A stretch of DNA of 64,000 bases from Pirellula staleyi DSM 6068 (GTDB lineage: Bacteria > Planctomycetota > Planctomycetia > Pirellulales > Pirellulaceae), in NCBI RefSeq assembly GCF_000025185.1, contig NC_013720.1, positions 2,728,001 to 2,792,000 on the forward strand, in the 5' to 3' direction. The notes beneath the pieces were generated by a model, which was not told the origin of the DNA, made no database searches, and saw only the letters and a list, made by a program, of their open reading frames with translations. Both the position numbers and the translations under genes were made by a program. Shown here piece after piece: positions 1 through 7,992 of this stretch. Position 1 is the first letter of the stretch. The number at the start of each line of letters is the position of its first letter.

Positions 1-414
1 CGGAATCACCACGCTCAAACGAAATCCTGCAGGAAGCGGCGCGTCGGCAGTGTCCATGGTGTGCTTCTCGTCGCTGGCAAGCATGGCCGACAACCTCTGA
101 ATTTCTTCGATTTGCTGATTCATGCTTTCAAACACTTCGGGTTTGGCAGGCGACGGATCGTTATTTAGTTCTTGCTTGAGCAATTGCTGAACCTCATCAA
201 AGGTGGCAAAGATTTCGTGTGTGGAGCGAGCGTGAGGAACCTGCAGATCGAAATCGAGATTCGGGGAAGCTTCGGAATCGAGATCTCCAAACAGGCCTCG
301 CTGATAGCGCTTGGGATTCGGTCGTGCCGGTTGCCAATCGCGCGACTTCTGCGGCGGACCCTCGAGCAAATCGGAGTCGATCGCGATATCGTCGATCATC
401 GAGGTCGCTGACAT
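1..414 (-). CDS. Glycosyltransferase family 2, N-terminal part (cut by window edge)
   Basis: An open frame of 138 codons runs off the left edge; the ATG is at 414-412. The first 125 or so residues are polar and low in complexity (MSATSMIDDIAIDSD at the start) and match nothing I recognise. The last visible residues, FRLSVVIP, are the usual first beta-strand of GT-A family 2 glycosyltransferases, which transfer a sugar from a nucleotide-sugar in the cytoplasm. The catalytic Asp motifs lie outside the window. The polytopic membrane protein upstream ends only 32 bp before this start, so the two are probably co-transcribed. The long N-terminal extension is unusual for this family. The function rests on one short motif. 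Confidence 0.6.
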   Translation of the reverse strand, partial: MSATSMIDDIAIDSDLLEGPPQKSRDWQPARPNPKRYQRGLFGDLDSEASPNLDFDLQVPHARSTHEIFATFDEVQQLLKQELNNDPSPAKPEVFESMNQQIEEIQRLSAMLASDEKHTMDTADAPLPAGFRLSVVIP

Positions 415-446
415 AGGGAATCTCTCTGCAATCGTTCCGGGGTGAA

Positions 447-2231
447 CTATTCGTCGCTTGCCAGTTGGGTGCTGGAATTCTTTCGGTAGGGAAAAATTGC
501 TGGCCACGGATGATCACCCTGCTGTTTGGTCTCGGTGATCGAGCGTCGATTCTCGGCCAGATAGTAGGGACTCGTGGGAAGGTCGTAGCGAGCTTTGCGC
601 CCCCACAGTTGTGCGAGTTCGTCTTGATAGAGCAGGGTCCACTGATCGCGATGCGCGTGCATCACATCGACACTCGGTTCCTGCGAGCGATGAATCAGCA
701 CAAGATCCGGATGCCCTTCCTTGAGCGACCGCGCGGGATCGTAGGGACCACTTGCGGGGTCGCGAAAACGTTGGTCGGGATGTGCTGGTCCGAGGATGAA
801 ATCGAAATGCATATCGAGCATTTCTTGCGAGTAGCTGGTCCGACAGCGGCCATCGACTTGCACCAAAATACCGTCGGTACGACCGGGAGCAGGCCCCACA
901 GCAGCCAGAACATACTGGGCCCAGTTGAAGGTGCACACCATGCGCCCGGTCAGACCTTGCTCGCTGATGTACTGCACGGCGGATACCGGAAAGACATGCT
1001 TTTGCACACGGAGGTTGGTGAGTCGCGTAGCGAGTTGGGTACTGCAAATCAGCAGGGCAATCGCCACACCGCAGGCAAGCGCGGCACGGCCGAAGCGATT
1101 CATGGAACCGGCCATCGATGTTTGATCGCGACCGATGCCGATCCGGGCACAAGCGGCTTGGAAAAGTCCCGGGAGCCAGAGCCCGACAGCGATGGTGAAG
1201 AACGAAGCGTGACGCAGATGCGACATTGCCTGCCAGAGTACCAACGCGAGCACGATTTGCTTGGCCCAGTCGCGCCGCGCGGGAGAGAGCGCGAGGCAAA
1301 TTGCGAACACAGCAATCAGCAGCAGGAAAGGATACATCTGCGGATCGCTGAAATCGGGGGCACGCCACTCGACGATTTCAGGGCGCGGTACTTTCAGGTC
1401 GTCGTAGAGCCAGCGGTGAAAACCGGGGCCGTAGGGATTGAGAAAGGTCGCGGTGCAGCTCGCCACGATCATCAGTCCGAAACGTAGCAGAAGGCCTTGT
1501 GCGGCGCGACCTTTCACCAGGATCGCTTCGACTGATCGCAAGCAGAGGATCGCAATGAGGACGCAGAGTCCAGCGAGAAATCCGCCGTGCGCGTTCGTCC
1601 AGGCGATCATCAAAAAGGGCAAAAGCCACAGTAGTCGCAAACGGAGTCCGCTGTAGTGAAGCGTGAAGCTTTCGCTCGGTGGTGTGGTGCCACGCAGGTA
1701 GGCCGTCACCTTCCTCAGCAGTAGTTCGTAACTAAAGTCCCACCCTTGAAAGGCTTCGTCGATGATGACGAGCATCAGCGTAAAGAAGACGTACGAGAAC
1801 AGTTGAGGACGCAGGCTCCAGTGGTTCCCGAGTCCAACGGCAACAAGCAACGTGAGAACAGCAGTGACCACGAGCCCCGCACCCTGCTTGCGACAGGCAC
1901 GAACGACGCAGAGCAGCACAAAGAGTGCGGCGAGTGCCTTGGAGACGAGCAGCAGCGTGCCGCCACCAGTGTCGTTGACGAGTGCGAGGGTGAATTCAGC
2001 AACAATTTCGTGATTGATCCAGGGATAGCCTTCCGCCAAGTAGCTGTAGGTGGTGGTGGCTGGGAGCCCACTCTGCAAGGCATCGTGACCATACTGAATA
2101 TGTCCCCACAGATCGGGATCGGCCACGTTCAGCGACATCGCCACGAGCCCCGCCATCACGACCACGACGAGCACTGCTCGGTCGAGATAGCGTGCCAGGA
2201 ACGATTCTTTCGTGCTGCTGGGCTGTGTCAT
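447..2231 (-). CDS. Polytopic membrane protein, GT-C glycosyltransferase-like
   Basis: The 594-residue protein has about ten hydrophobic segments, the first at residues 18-37, immediately followed by DPDLWGH (38-44). A D-x-D-like pair in the first extracytoplasmic loop after helix 1 is typical of GT-C glycosyltransferases (PMT/ArnT-like), which use lipid-linked sugars. That resemblance is the only functional clue, and many such proteins are simply annotated as hypothetical membrane proteins. The C-terminal 150 residues are soluble and contain a Cys-containing stretch near FNWAQYV. It lies 32 bp upstream of the glycosyltransferase 2 gene on the same strand, which supports a role in glycan or glycolipid assembly. 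The ATG start is followed directly by helix 1. Confidence 0.6.
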   Translation of the reverse strand: MTQPSSTKESFLARYLDRAVLVVVVMAGLVAMSLNVADPDLWGHIQYGHDALQSGLPATTTYSYLAEGYPWINHEIVAEFTLALVNDTGGGTLLLVSKALAALFVLLCVVRACRKQGAGLVVTAVLTLLVAVGLGNHWSLRPQLFSYVFFTLMLVIIDEAFQGWDFSYELLLRKVTAYLRGTTPPSESFTLHYSGLRLRLLWLLPFLMIAWTNAHGGFLAGLCVLIAILCLRSVEAILVKGRAAQGLLLRFGLMIVASCTATFLNPYGPGFHRWLYDDLKVPRPEIVEWRAPDFSDPQMYPFLLLIAVFAICLALSPARRDWAKQIVLALVLWQAMSHLRHASFFTIAVGLWLPGLFQAACARIGIGRDQTSMAGSMNRFGRAALACGVAIALLICSTQLATRLTNLRVQKHVFPVSAVQYISEQGLTGRMVCTFNWAQYVLAAVGPAPGRTDGILVQVDGRCRTSYSQEMLDMHFDFILGPAHPDQRFRDPASGPYDPARSLKEGHPDLVLIHRSQEPSVDVMHAHRDQWTLLYQDELAQLWGRKARYDLPTSPYYLAENRRSITETKQQGDHPWPAIFPYRKNSSTQLASDE

Positions 2232-2534
2232 CGGGACTTCTCAGGGGAGTACATTCGAAACAGATCGCCTTGCATGGATCGCTGGAAATATAGGTTGCTC
2301 GAAAATGCAAACCGGGAGCTGGATTGGGCCAAGTTGAAAAGGTGGCGGGCCGGCGCAGCGAGGAAGTTCCGATTGCATCACTTGGACGGGTCGCACGGGC
2401 TCGCTAGGATTGTGTGCGATGAGTGTGCAGCAACTTCGCGAGGATTTCTCTTGTCGCGAGCGACGTGACTTGCCGCATCCGCCGATTTGTCCTTCCACAT
2501 CGACCTAGCACCGATAGTCAGCGAGATTTGCCGT
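2232..2534. other. Divergent intergenic region
   Basis: About 300 bp separates the minus-strand membrane protein from the plus-strand AAA ATPase, so promoters for both should lie here. A TTG at 2487 would extend the ATPase frame by 16 codons, but the ATG at 2535 is preferred. No convincing promoter, repeat or RNA was recognised. Confidence 0.5.
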
Positions 2535-3491
2535 ATGGATAGTCATTTGGAGATCGATGGGGTCTCGCTCAAATTGAGCCACCCCCACGACGCGACCGGC
2601 CAATGGATTGGTCAATACGAGGTTTTGGAGCAGCTGCTGGCATGTTGGTTGACGGTGGGGGACGAAGATCTGCCACTTACGCCTCGCTTAATCGGCTCGC
2701 CCGGTATCGGCAAAACCGCGCTGGCGATGGCAGGGGCCAAGCTCCGTCAGCAAGAGCTGTATATCTATCAGTGCACCGCCGATACGCGTCCCGAGGATCT
2801 GCTCGTCACGCCGGTGCTCGCCGAAAGTGGCAAGATTGCCTACCACGCTTCGCCGCTGGTTACTGCGATGATTCGTGGCGGTGTCTGTGTGCTCGACGAA
2901 GGAAACCGGATGAACGAAAAGTCGTGGGCCAGCTTGGCTCCACTTTTTGATCAGCGGCGTTACGTCGAATCGATCGTCGCGGGGATCACGATCAAAGCGC
3001 ACAAGAACTTTCGCTGCACCGTGACGATGAACCAGGACGAATCGACCTACGAGATTCCGGACTATATCCTCAGCCGACTTCAGCCGGGACTTGCACTCGG
3101 CTTTCCTGATCGGCAAGACGAGATGTCGATCCTGCAATATCACCTGCCCTTTGCCGAGCCAGAGATGCTGGCGCTGACCGTCGACTTTCTGCAGCGAGCG
3201 CACAGCTTGAAGCTCGATTTTTCGCCGCGCGATGGCATTAACATGCTCCGCTACGCGATCAAACGCCTGTCGCAAAAGAGCGATCATCCTCTTTCGCGCG
3301 ATGCAGCCTGGCGCGAGGCACTCGAGAAATGTCTCGGAGACGATGCCCTCGATCTCGATGCTGCCGCGCGACGTCGCAGCCGCACACTCGGTGATTCGCA
3401 AGTTCCACTGGGGCTCGGCGACTTCTTCTTCGATCCCGATGATCCGCTGCATCCCGATCGGATGGACGACGACGAGGACGACGATTCGTAA
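2535..3491 (+). CDS. AAA_5 / MoxR-like ATPase
   Basis: The 318-residue protein is a single AAA+ module. Walker A is GSPGIGKT (54-61), Walker B is VCVLDEGN (117-124), a sensor Asn sits in TVTMNQDE (near 166), and an Arg-finger candidate is SRLQP (180-184). This matches the MoxR/dynein-related AAA_5 group, whose members usually remodel a protein partner carrying a VWA domain. No VWA gene adjoins it here, unlike the MoxR at 16970, so its client is unknown. The C-terminus ends in a strongly acidic tail (DDDEDDDS). The ATG at 2535 was chosen over the upstream TTG because the following residues fit a compact AAA protein; no clear Shine-Dalgarno helps. Confidence 0.8.
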   Translation: MDSHLEIDGVSLKLSHPHDATGQWIGQYEVLEQLLACWLTVGDEDLPLTPRLIGSPGIGKTALAMAGAKLRQQELYIYQCTADTRPEDLLVTPVLAESGKIAYHASPLVTAMIRGGVCVLDEGNRMNEKSWASLAPLFDQRRYVESIVAGITIKAHKNFRCTVTMNQDESTYEIPDYILSRLQPGLALGFPDRQDEMSILQYHLPFAEPEMLALTVDFLQRAHSLKLDFSPRDGINMLRYAIKRLSQKSDHPLSRDAAWREALEKCLGDDALDLDAAARRRSRTLGDSQVPLGLGDFFFDPDDPLHPDRMDDDEDDDS

Positions 3492-3552
3492 TCGCTCCGT
3501 TCTCCTGTGCAGCTGACCAGCATCGTGTGACACCTCTGGTCAAGAAATGGCG

Positions 3553-3586
3553 ATGCCCGACCAAATTCCGGAATTTGATCGGGCAT
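3553..3586. repeat. 34-bp near-perfect palindrome, probable bidirectional terminator
   Basis: Two 17-base arms (3553-3569 and 3570-3586) are complementary except at one position, with no spacer. As minus-strand RNA the odd position is a G-U wobble. It lies between the converging AAA ATPase (ends 3491) and BBP7 gene (ends 3705), the place for a shared terminator. There is no U-tract on either side. A dispersed REP-like element is the alternative; no second copy was noticed in this window. Confidence 0.6.
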
Positions 3587-3704
3587 TGCGATGGACAAGC
3601 CAAGGCGAGTGTCGGATTTTCGACAATCTCTGCCAGCTCCGTCGCCGGAACAATCGGACGAGCGGAGCTATCGAACCAAGGAGAGGGCCAACTTCGGCGT
3701 CTGC

Positions 3705-5096
3705 TTAGAAGCAGAACTCGAAGCCAGCGTAGCCACCGTGCAGCAGCAAGCTGCTATCGGAGTTGATGTAACCGGCTGCTTCCAGATTCTGGAAGTCAGC
3801 AGGAATTTGTTGGCTAGTGATACCCACACCACTCACACCCATCACTCGGTAACCGAAGTTGAAGGCGAAGTGTTGCGAGAACTGCCAGCGGGCACCAGCA
3901 TCGAGCTGAGCGATGAAGGCAACCGTGTCTTTCGAGCCTTTCACGGTGTAGTCGAGGCCACTGTTCACACCGTTGTTGATCGTGGCGTAGCCGTTCGAGC
4001 CTTCGACACACTGTTCAGCGTAGATGTGGTTGCCGTACACGCCACCCTTACCGTTACCGTAGATCGTGAAGCAGTCGAACAGTCGGTAGCTGATGCCACC
4101 ACCCAGTTGGAAACCAACCAGGGTGTTGTTCACGTTGTTGTAGTAGGTGAGTTCGGTGTCGTCGTGATCGAAGAGGGTGTCGTCAGCATCCGTGGCGAAC
4201 GACAGCTTGTCGTTGAACGTAAAGATGCGGAGCCCCATCAGCCAGTTGCTGCCGAAGCGTGGACCGCAGCTGTTGCAGCCAGCCGAGCCGTTGAGGCCCG
4301 TTCCGCAAACTCCGCAGCCGAACATTCCGCCGCCGTAGCTCTGGCCGAGGAAGTTGACTTCGACGTTGTGGATTTCGTTTTCGGTGTACAGGCGGTGAGC
4401 AGCGGCACCAGAATACCAGTCCATCACGTTCTGGTCGGTTGTACCGTTGTCGTAGTCGAGGCTGCTGAAGTCGATGTTCGACATCAGGCCAGCTCCGCCA
4501 GCGGGATCATAAGCAAAGCTGTTGTTATCGCCGGGGTAGAGACCCCAGTAGGTGACTTCCAGAGCGTTATGACCGCAGTTGAAGCCGTACCCCAAACGGG
4601 TTTCGAATCCGCCCGACCATTGCAGTGGCGAATCACAGGTGCAGAGCTCAGGTGAGAAGGTCGTGTCGTTGAGCGAGGCGACGAATCCACTCGAGTATTC
4701 GCGAGTCATCCAAAGTGCGCCACCGTAGGCATACACAAAGTTCTTGCAGCAGCCGCCGGGGCCGCACATGCCCGATTCGCAGCCACCCACACCATCGGTG
4801 CAACCAATTCCCGAATCACCCCACTCTTGTTGCATGGCCTGATGATAGTCGGGGCTCACCATGGGAGCCTGCATCGGCTGCTGATCGCTGGGGCTGACCA
4901 CCGAAGCTTCGGGAGTTGCAACTCCTTCAGGCTGGTAGAAATTCTCGTTCGCGGCGACTCGCGTCACGGGATAGTTAGCGGTTGCCGAAGGAATCGGCAG
5001 CAAGCTGGGGGTACCAAACTCTTGAGCGCTCACAAAGCTGCTGGACAGAGCCAAGCCGAGCGCTACGAACAGACCACGGGCGTAGAAGGATTTCAT
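3705..5096 (-). CDS. BBP7-family outer-membrane beta-barrel protein
   Basis: The 463-residue precursor starts with a clear signal peptide (hydrophobic to about residue 22, ending FVSA before QE). A longer frame exists upstream, but the ATG at 5096 has a good Shine-Dalgarno (AAGGAG, 5 bp before the ATG) and begins the signal peptide. The body resembles the planctomycete beta-barrel porin 7 family: a YGGALWMTR strand early, an ETRLGYGFNCGHNALEVTYWG segment region, alternating hydrophobic strands and a C-terminal aromatic end (GFEFCF). About ten cysteines cluster in CGPGGCC-like stretches, which is unusual for a barrel and may form surface disulfides. It probably sits in the outer membrane; pore activity is unproven. 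A GC hairpin lies in its leader (5194-5210). Confidence 0.75.
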   Translation of the reverse strand: MKSFYARGLFVALGLALSSSFVSAQEFGTPSLLPIPSATANYPVTRVAANENFYQPEGVATPEASVVSPSDQQPMQAPMVSPDYHQAMQQEWGDSGIGCTDGVGGCESGMCGPGGCCKNFVYAYGGALWMTREYSSGFVASLNDTTFSPELCTCDSPLQWSGGFETRLGYGFNCGHNALEVTYWGLYPGDNNSFAYDPAGGAGLMSNIDFSSLDYDNGTTDQNVMDWYSGAAAHRLYTENEIHNVEVNFLGQSYGGGMFGCGVCGTGLNGSAGCNSCGPRFGSNWLMGLRIFTFNDKLSFATDADDTLFDHDDTELTYYNNVNNTLVGFQLGGGISYRLFDCFTIYGNGKGGVYGNHIYAEQCVEGSNGYATINNGVNSGLDYTVKGSKDTVAFIAQLDAGARWQFSQHFAFNFGYRVMGVSGVGITSQQIPADFQNLEAAGYINSDSSLLLHGGYAGFEFCF

Positions 5097-5740
5097 CGCA
5101 TACTCCTTACGGCAGGATCGATCCATCGATCTCACGACGCGCAGTCCATCTAGCGCATCGAGGATGGTTCTTAAATCCGTTGTAAAAGCTGGGGGGGACA
5201 TCCCGTCCCCACGATGGCATCCATTCCACACGCACGTTTCATCCTGTGCGGCGTTAGACACTCGAACAATCCGTCGCTTGTGTCTGCAGGAATTGATCGG
5301 CGTAAAAGCACTCGCGGTATCGCTCCAACAACATCGCTTGACAAGTTTTTTCTGCGCGCCGCATGTTGCAGTCGCTAGCGTAGGAATCCCTAGGCGCAGC
5401 CGGACAAAGGAGTTATTCCGTGTGGACCATTGGCGCGGCCGCGCATCGTGCAAACCGCGAATAACCGCTAGAAACAGGCCCAAAACGGGCTGCGGGGGCG
5501 TAAGATAGCCCACGGTTAGTGCCAGGCAAATCATTTTTGGAAATAGGGACTCACCAAGCGGCGAGATCTGCGCCGCTGCTAACTTTCTCCGGGATCGCAT
5601 CCCCTTTCCGCTACCGCCGCTACAGTTGGCATTGTCCGGCGATTTAGACGACAATCAGTCGGCTCTGGGAGCACTATTCCCGGCATATTCGTACCAAGTG
5701 ACACGCGAGTAACACTCACCACCCTTTGCAGCCGCACACC
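5097..5740. other. Long divergent intergenic region with leader hairpin
   Basis: This 644-bp gap separates the minus-strand BBP7 gene from the plus-strand hydrolase. A perfect 6-bp hairpin with 5-nt loop (GGGGAC at 5194-5199, GTCCCC at 5205-5210) lies about 100 bp before the BBP7 start and could sit in its 5' leader. A TTGACA hexamer occurs at 5338-5343 on the plus strand, but no good -10 is spaced from it. No small gene or RNA was recognised. Confidence 0.45.
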
Positions 5741-7753
5741 ATGCACCTTGCTACCTCTCGCTCGATAGCTCGGCGATCCACAACCATCGCGCTACTGCTC
5801 ACAACGCTCTGCTTAGCCCTCCTATCACCAGTCGCTGCGCAGACGACGAAGCGGATCCCGCCGATTCCACGCGTCCTTCCACCTCCCGGTATTCAGCTGC
5901 AGCCGGAAGTTCGAGAGCGACTCGAAATTAAACTGGCCGACTTGCGTCAGCGCTACGCGAAAGTGAATCAGCATCCCGAGCGAGCCGATGTCGACGCGCT
6001 GCTGAAGTCGGTCGAGTTTGCCATCGAAATTGGCGAGTTCTATAACGAAAAAGAAGTGGCCAAAGCCGAGGAGATTCTCGAACTGGCATCGCTGCGGTTG
6101 GCTTCGCTCGTCAAAAAGCTGGTCCCTTGGCAGAGGCAAACGGGACTGGTGGTGCGCGGGTTCCATAGCGCCATCGATGGAAGTCCTCAGCCTTATGGAC
6201 TGGTGATTCCCGAGAAGCACGATTTCACCAAGCCTGTCCCACTCTATGTCTGGCTTCATGGACGTGGCGACAAAGCGACCGATCTCCACTTCGTGCACGA
6301 GCGAATGACCAAGACGGGACAGATCTCTCCACCGGGCGCGATCGTCCTGCATGCGTTTGGGAGGCAATGTGTCGGATTTAAATCGGCAGGCGAGATCGAT
6401 GTGCTCGAGGCGATAGCCGCTGTCGAGCAGCGCTACAGCATCGACCCATCGCGGATCGTCATGATGGGGTTCTCGATGGGTGGAGCAGGGGCTTGGCATC
6501 TGGGGGCACATTACGCCGACAAGTTTGTAGCGGTAGCTCCCGGCGCTGGATTTGCCGAGACCGCACGCTACGTCAAGCTAACGCCGCAGAACTATCCTCC
6601 GAAATACGAGCAACTGCTGTGGGGTGCCTACGACGTGCCAGGCTATGTTCGCAATTTGTTCAACACCACCACGATTGCTTACAGCGGAGAACTCGACAAA
6701 CAGATCCAGGCGGCACGTGTGATGGAAGAGGCCTTCACCGCCGAGGGGAAGATGCTCACACATCTGATCGGTCCTGGGGTGGAGCATAAGTACGAGCCCA
6801 AAACGCTCGAGAAACTGCTGGCTCAGATCGGCGAGGTGGTAGCTCAAGGAAAGAGCGAATTTCCTTCACGCATCTCCCTGCAAACACGAACGCTCCGTTA
6901 CAGCCGCCTCTACTGGGTAGAAGCAACGGGGCTCGCGCGCCACTGGGAAGATTCGCGGATCGATGCCGAGCTCGACAAAGATACGGTGGTTCTGACGACG
7001 AAAAATATCCGTGAGCTGGCGATCTACGATCCGGTTGTTTCGCTGCTCCGCAAGGTGAATATCGACGGGACGGAGCTCTCCCTGGCAGCGGCGAGTAAGC
7101 CCGGCGCGCCGCTGGTGCTTCGTCAATCGGAACAAGGATGGGAGATTGCCGGTTCGTCGATCGATACCACAACGCTGCGCAAGTTTCCCAAACTGCAGGG
7201 GCCTATCGACGATGCCTTCATGGGGCCGTTTCTGGTCGTTACACCGACAGGCAAAAGCCAAAACCCTCGTTTCCAGGCTTGGGTTGATTTTGAGCTCGCG
7301 CATTTGCGAAGTCGCTGGAAAGAGGTGATGCGGGGCACGCTTCCTGAAAAAGCAGATCGTGAAGTGACGGCCGACGATCTGAAGCACCACAACCTCATTC
7401 TGTTTGGCGATAGCGATTCGAACTATGCCATCGAACGTCTGTCGCCACGCTTGCCGATCAAGTCGGTCGGAGGGCAGTGGACGTGGGGAGATCAAACCTA
7501 CGATGGGGACCAGTTCGTACCAGCCTATATCTTTCCGAGTCCGTTGCGGGGAGATGCGCCGAGGTATGTGGTGCTCAATAGCGGGCTCACCTTCCGCGAG
7601 GCTCACGACAAAACCAACTCGCAGCAGAATCCGAAGTTGCCCGACTGGGCGATTCTCGACCTCGAGCAAACCCCCAGTGCGATCTCGGCAGGAAAAGTTG
7701 TCGAGGCTGGTTTCTTCGGCGAGCAGTGGGAGCGTTTGCCAGCCGTTGAATAA
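5741..7753 (+). CDS. Secreted alpha/beta hydrolase (esterase/peptidase-like)
   Basis: The 670-residue protein begins with a signal peptide (hydrophobic LLLTTLCLALLSPVAA, cleaved near AQ). After a helical region (60-120) comes an alpha/beta hydrolase fold with the nucleophile elbow GFSMGGAGAW, catalytic Ser near 245, as in PHB-depolymerase-like and prolyl-oligopeptidase-like enzymes. A strand with WLHGRGD precedes it, fitting an oxyanion HGxG-like region. Acid and His residues are expected near 320-350 (GPGVEHKYEP contains a candidate His). The C-terminal half (about 380-670) is a second domain of unknown role. The ATG at 5741 was taken over the TTG at 5726. Substrate cannot be deduced; planctomycete relatives are often annotated as phospholipase/carboxylesterase or peptidase. 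Confidence 0.7.
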   Translation: MHLATSRSIARRSTTIALLLTTLCLALLSPVAAQTTKRIPPIPRVLPPPGIQLQPEVRERLEIKLADLRQRYAKVNQHPERADVDALLKSVEFAIEIGEFYNEKEVAKAEEILELASLRLASLVKKLVPWQRQTGLVVRGFHSAIDGSPQPYGLVIPEKHDFTKPVPLYVWLHGRGDKATDLHFVHERMTKTGQISPPGAIVLHAFGRQCVGFKSAGEIDVLEAIAAVEQRYSIDPSRIVMMGFSMGGAGAWHLGAHYADKFVAVAPGAGFAETARYVKLTPQNYPPKYEQLLWGAYDVPGYVRNLFNTTTIAYSGELDKQIQAARVMEEAFTAEGKMLTHLIGPGVEHKYEPKTLEKLLAQIGEVVAQGKSEFPSRISLQTRTLRYSRLYWVEATGLARHWEDSRIDAELDKDTVVLTTKNIRELAIYDPVVSLLRKVNIDGTELSLAAASKPGAPLVLRQSEQGWEIAGSSIDTTTLRKFPKLQGPIDDAFMGPFLVVTPTGKSQNPRFQAWVDFELAHLRSRWKEVMRGTLPEKADREVTADDLKHHNLILFGDSDSNYAIERLSPRLPIKSVGGQWTWGDQTYDGDQFVPAYIFPSPLRGDAPRYVVLNSGLTFREAHDKTNSQQNPKLPDWAILDLEQTPSAISAGKVVEAGFFGEQWERLPAVE

Positions 7754-7883
7754 AGGTTGTGGAACCAACGAGCGAGCGGAATCAGCTGGTTTCCCCATCT
7801 GTCGGGGGCTGCAATGAAGATTGCGCGGCGCGTGACATTCCGCGCGAAACTTTCCCTCTCTCCTTCGGTTAATAGTTTCCATA

Positions 7884-7918
7884 CAGGGTGCATGCAGCAG
7901 CATCTCATCCGCACCCTG
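7884..7918. repeat. 8-bp inverted repeat in leader of DUF1549 gene
   Basis: CAGGGTGC (7884-7891) and GCACCCTG (7911-7918) are perfect complements separated by 19 bp, and the spacer itself holds a small ATGC/GCAT stem. It lies 75 bp before the DUF1549 start. It could be a leader hairpin, a weak terminator of the upstream hydrolase, or an operator. Confidence 0.35.
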
Positions 7919-7992
7919 CCGCAATAATTGCTGGCTCGAAATCATCAGAGCTGGCAGAGATTGGCGAGCGTACTTCCGGGAGATTCCAGCAG

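Noticed and set aside
3591-4655. 354-aa plus-strand frame over the BBP7 gene
   Set aside because: It is antisense to a protein with clear signal peptide, Shine-Dalgarno and family match; its own sequence is repetitive Val/Glu shadow composition.
5338-5343. TTGACA hexamer as a promoter -35
   Set aside because: No acceptable -10 sequence is found 15-19 bp downstream; one hexamer in 644 bp is expected by chance.
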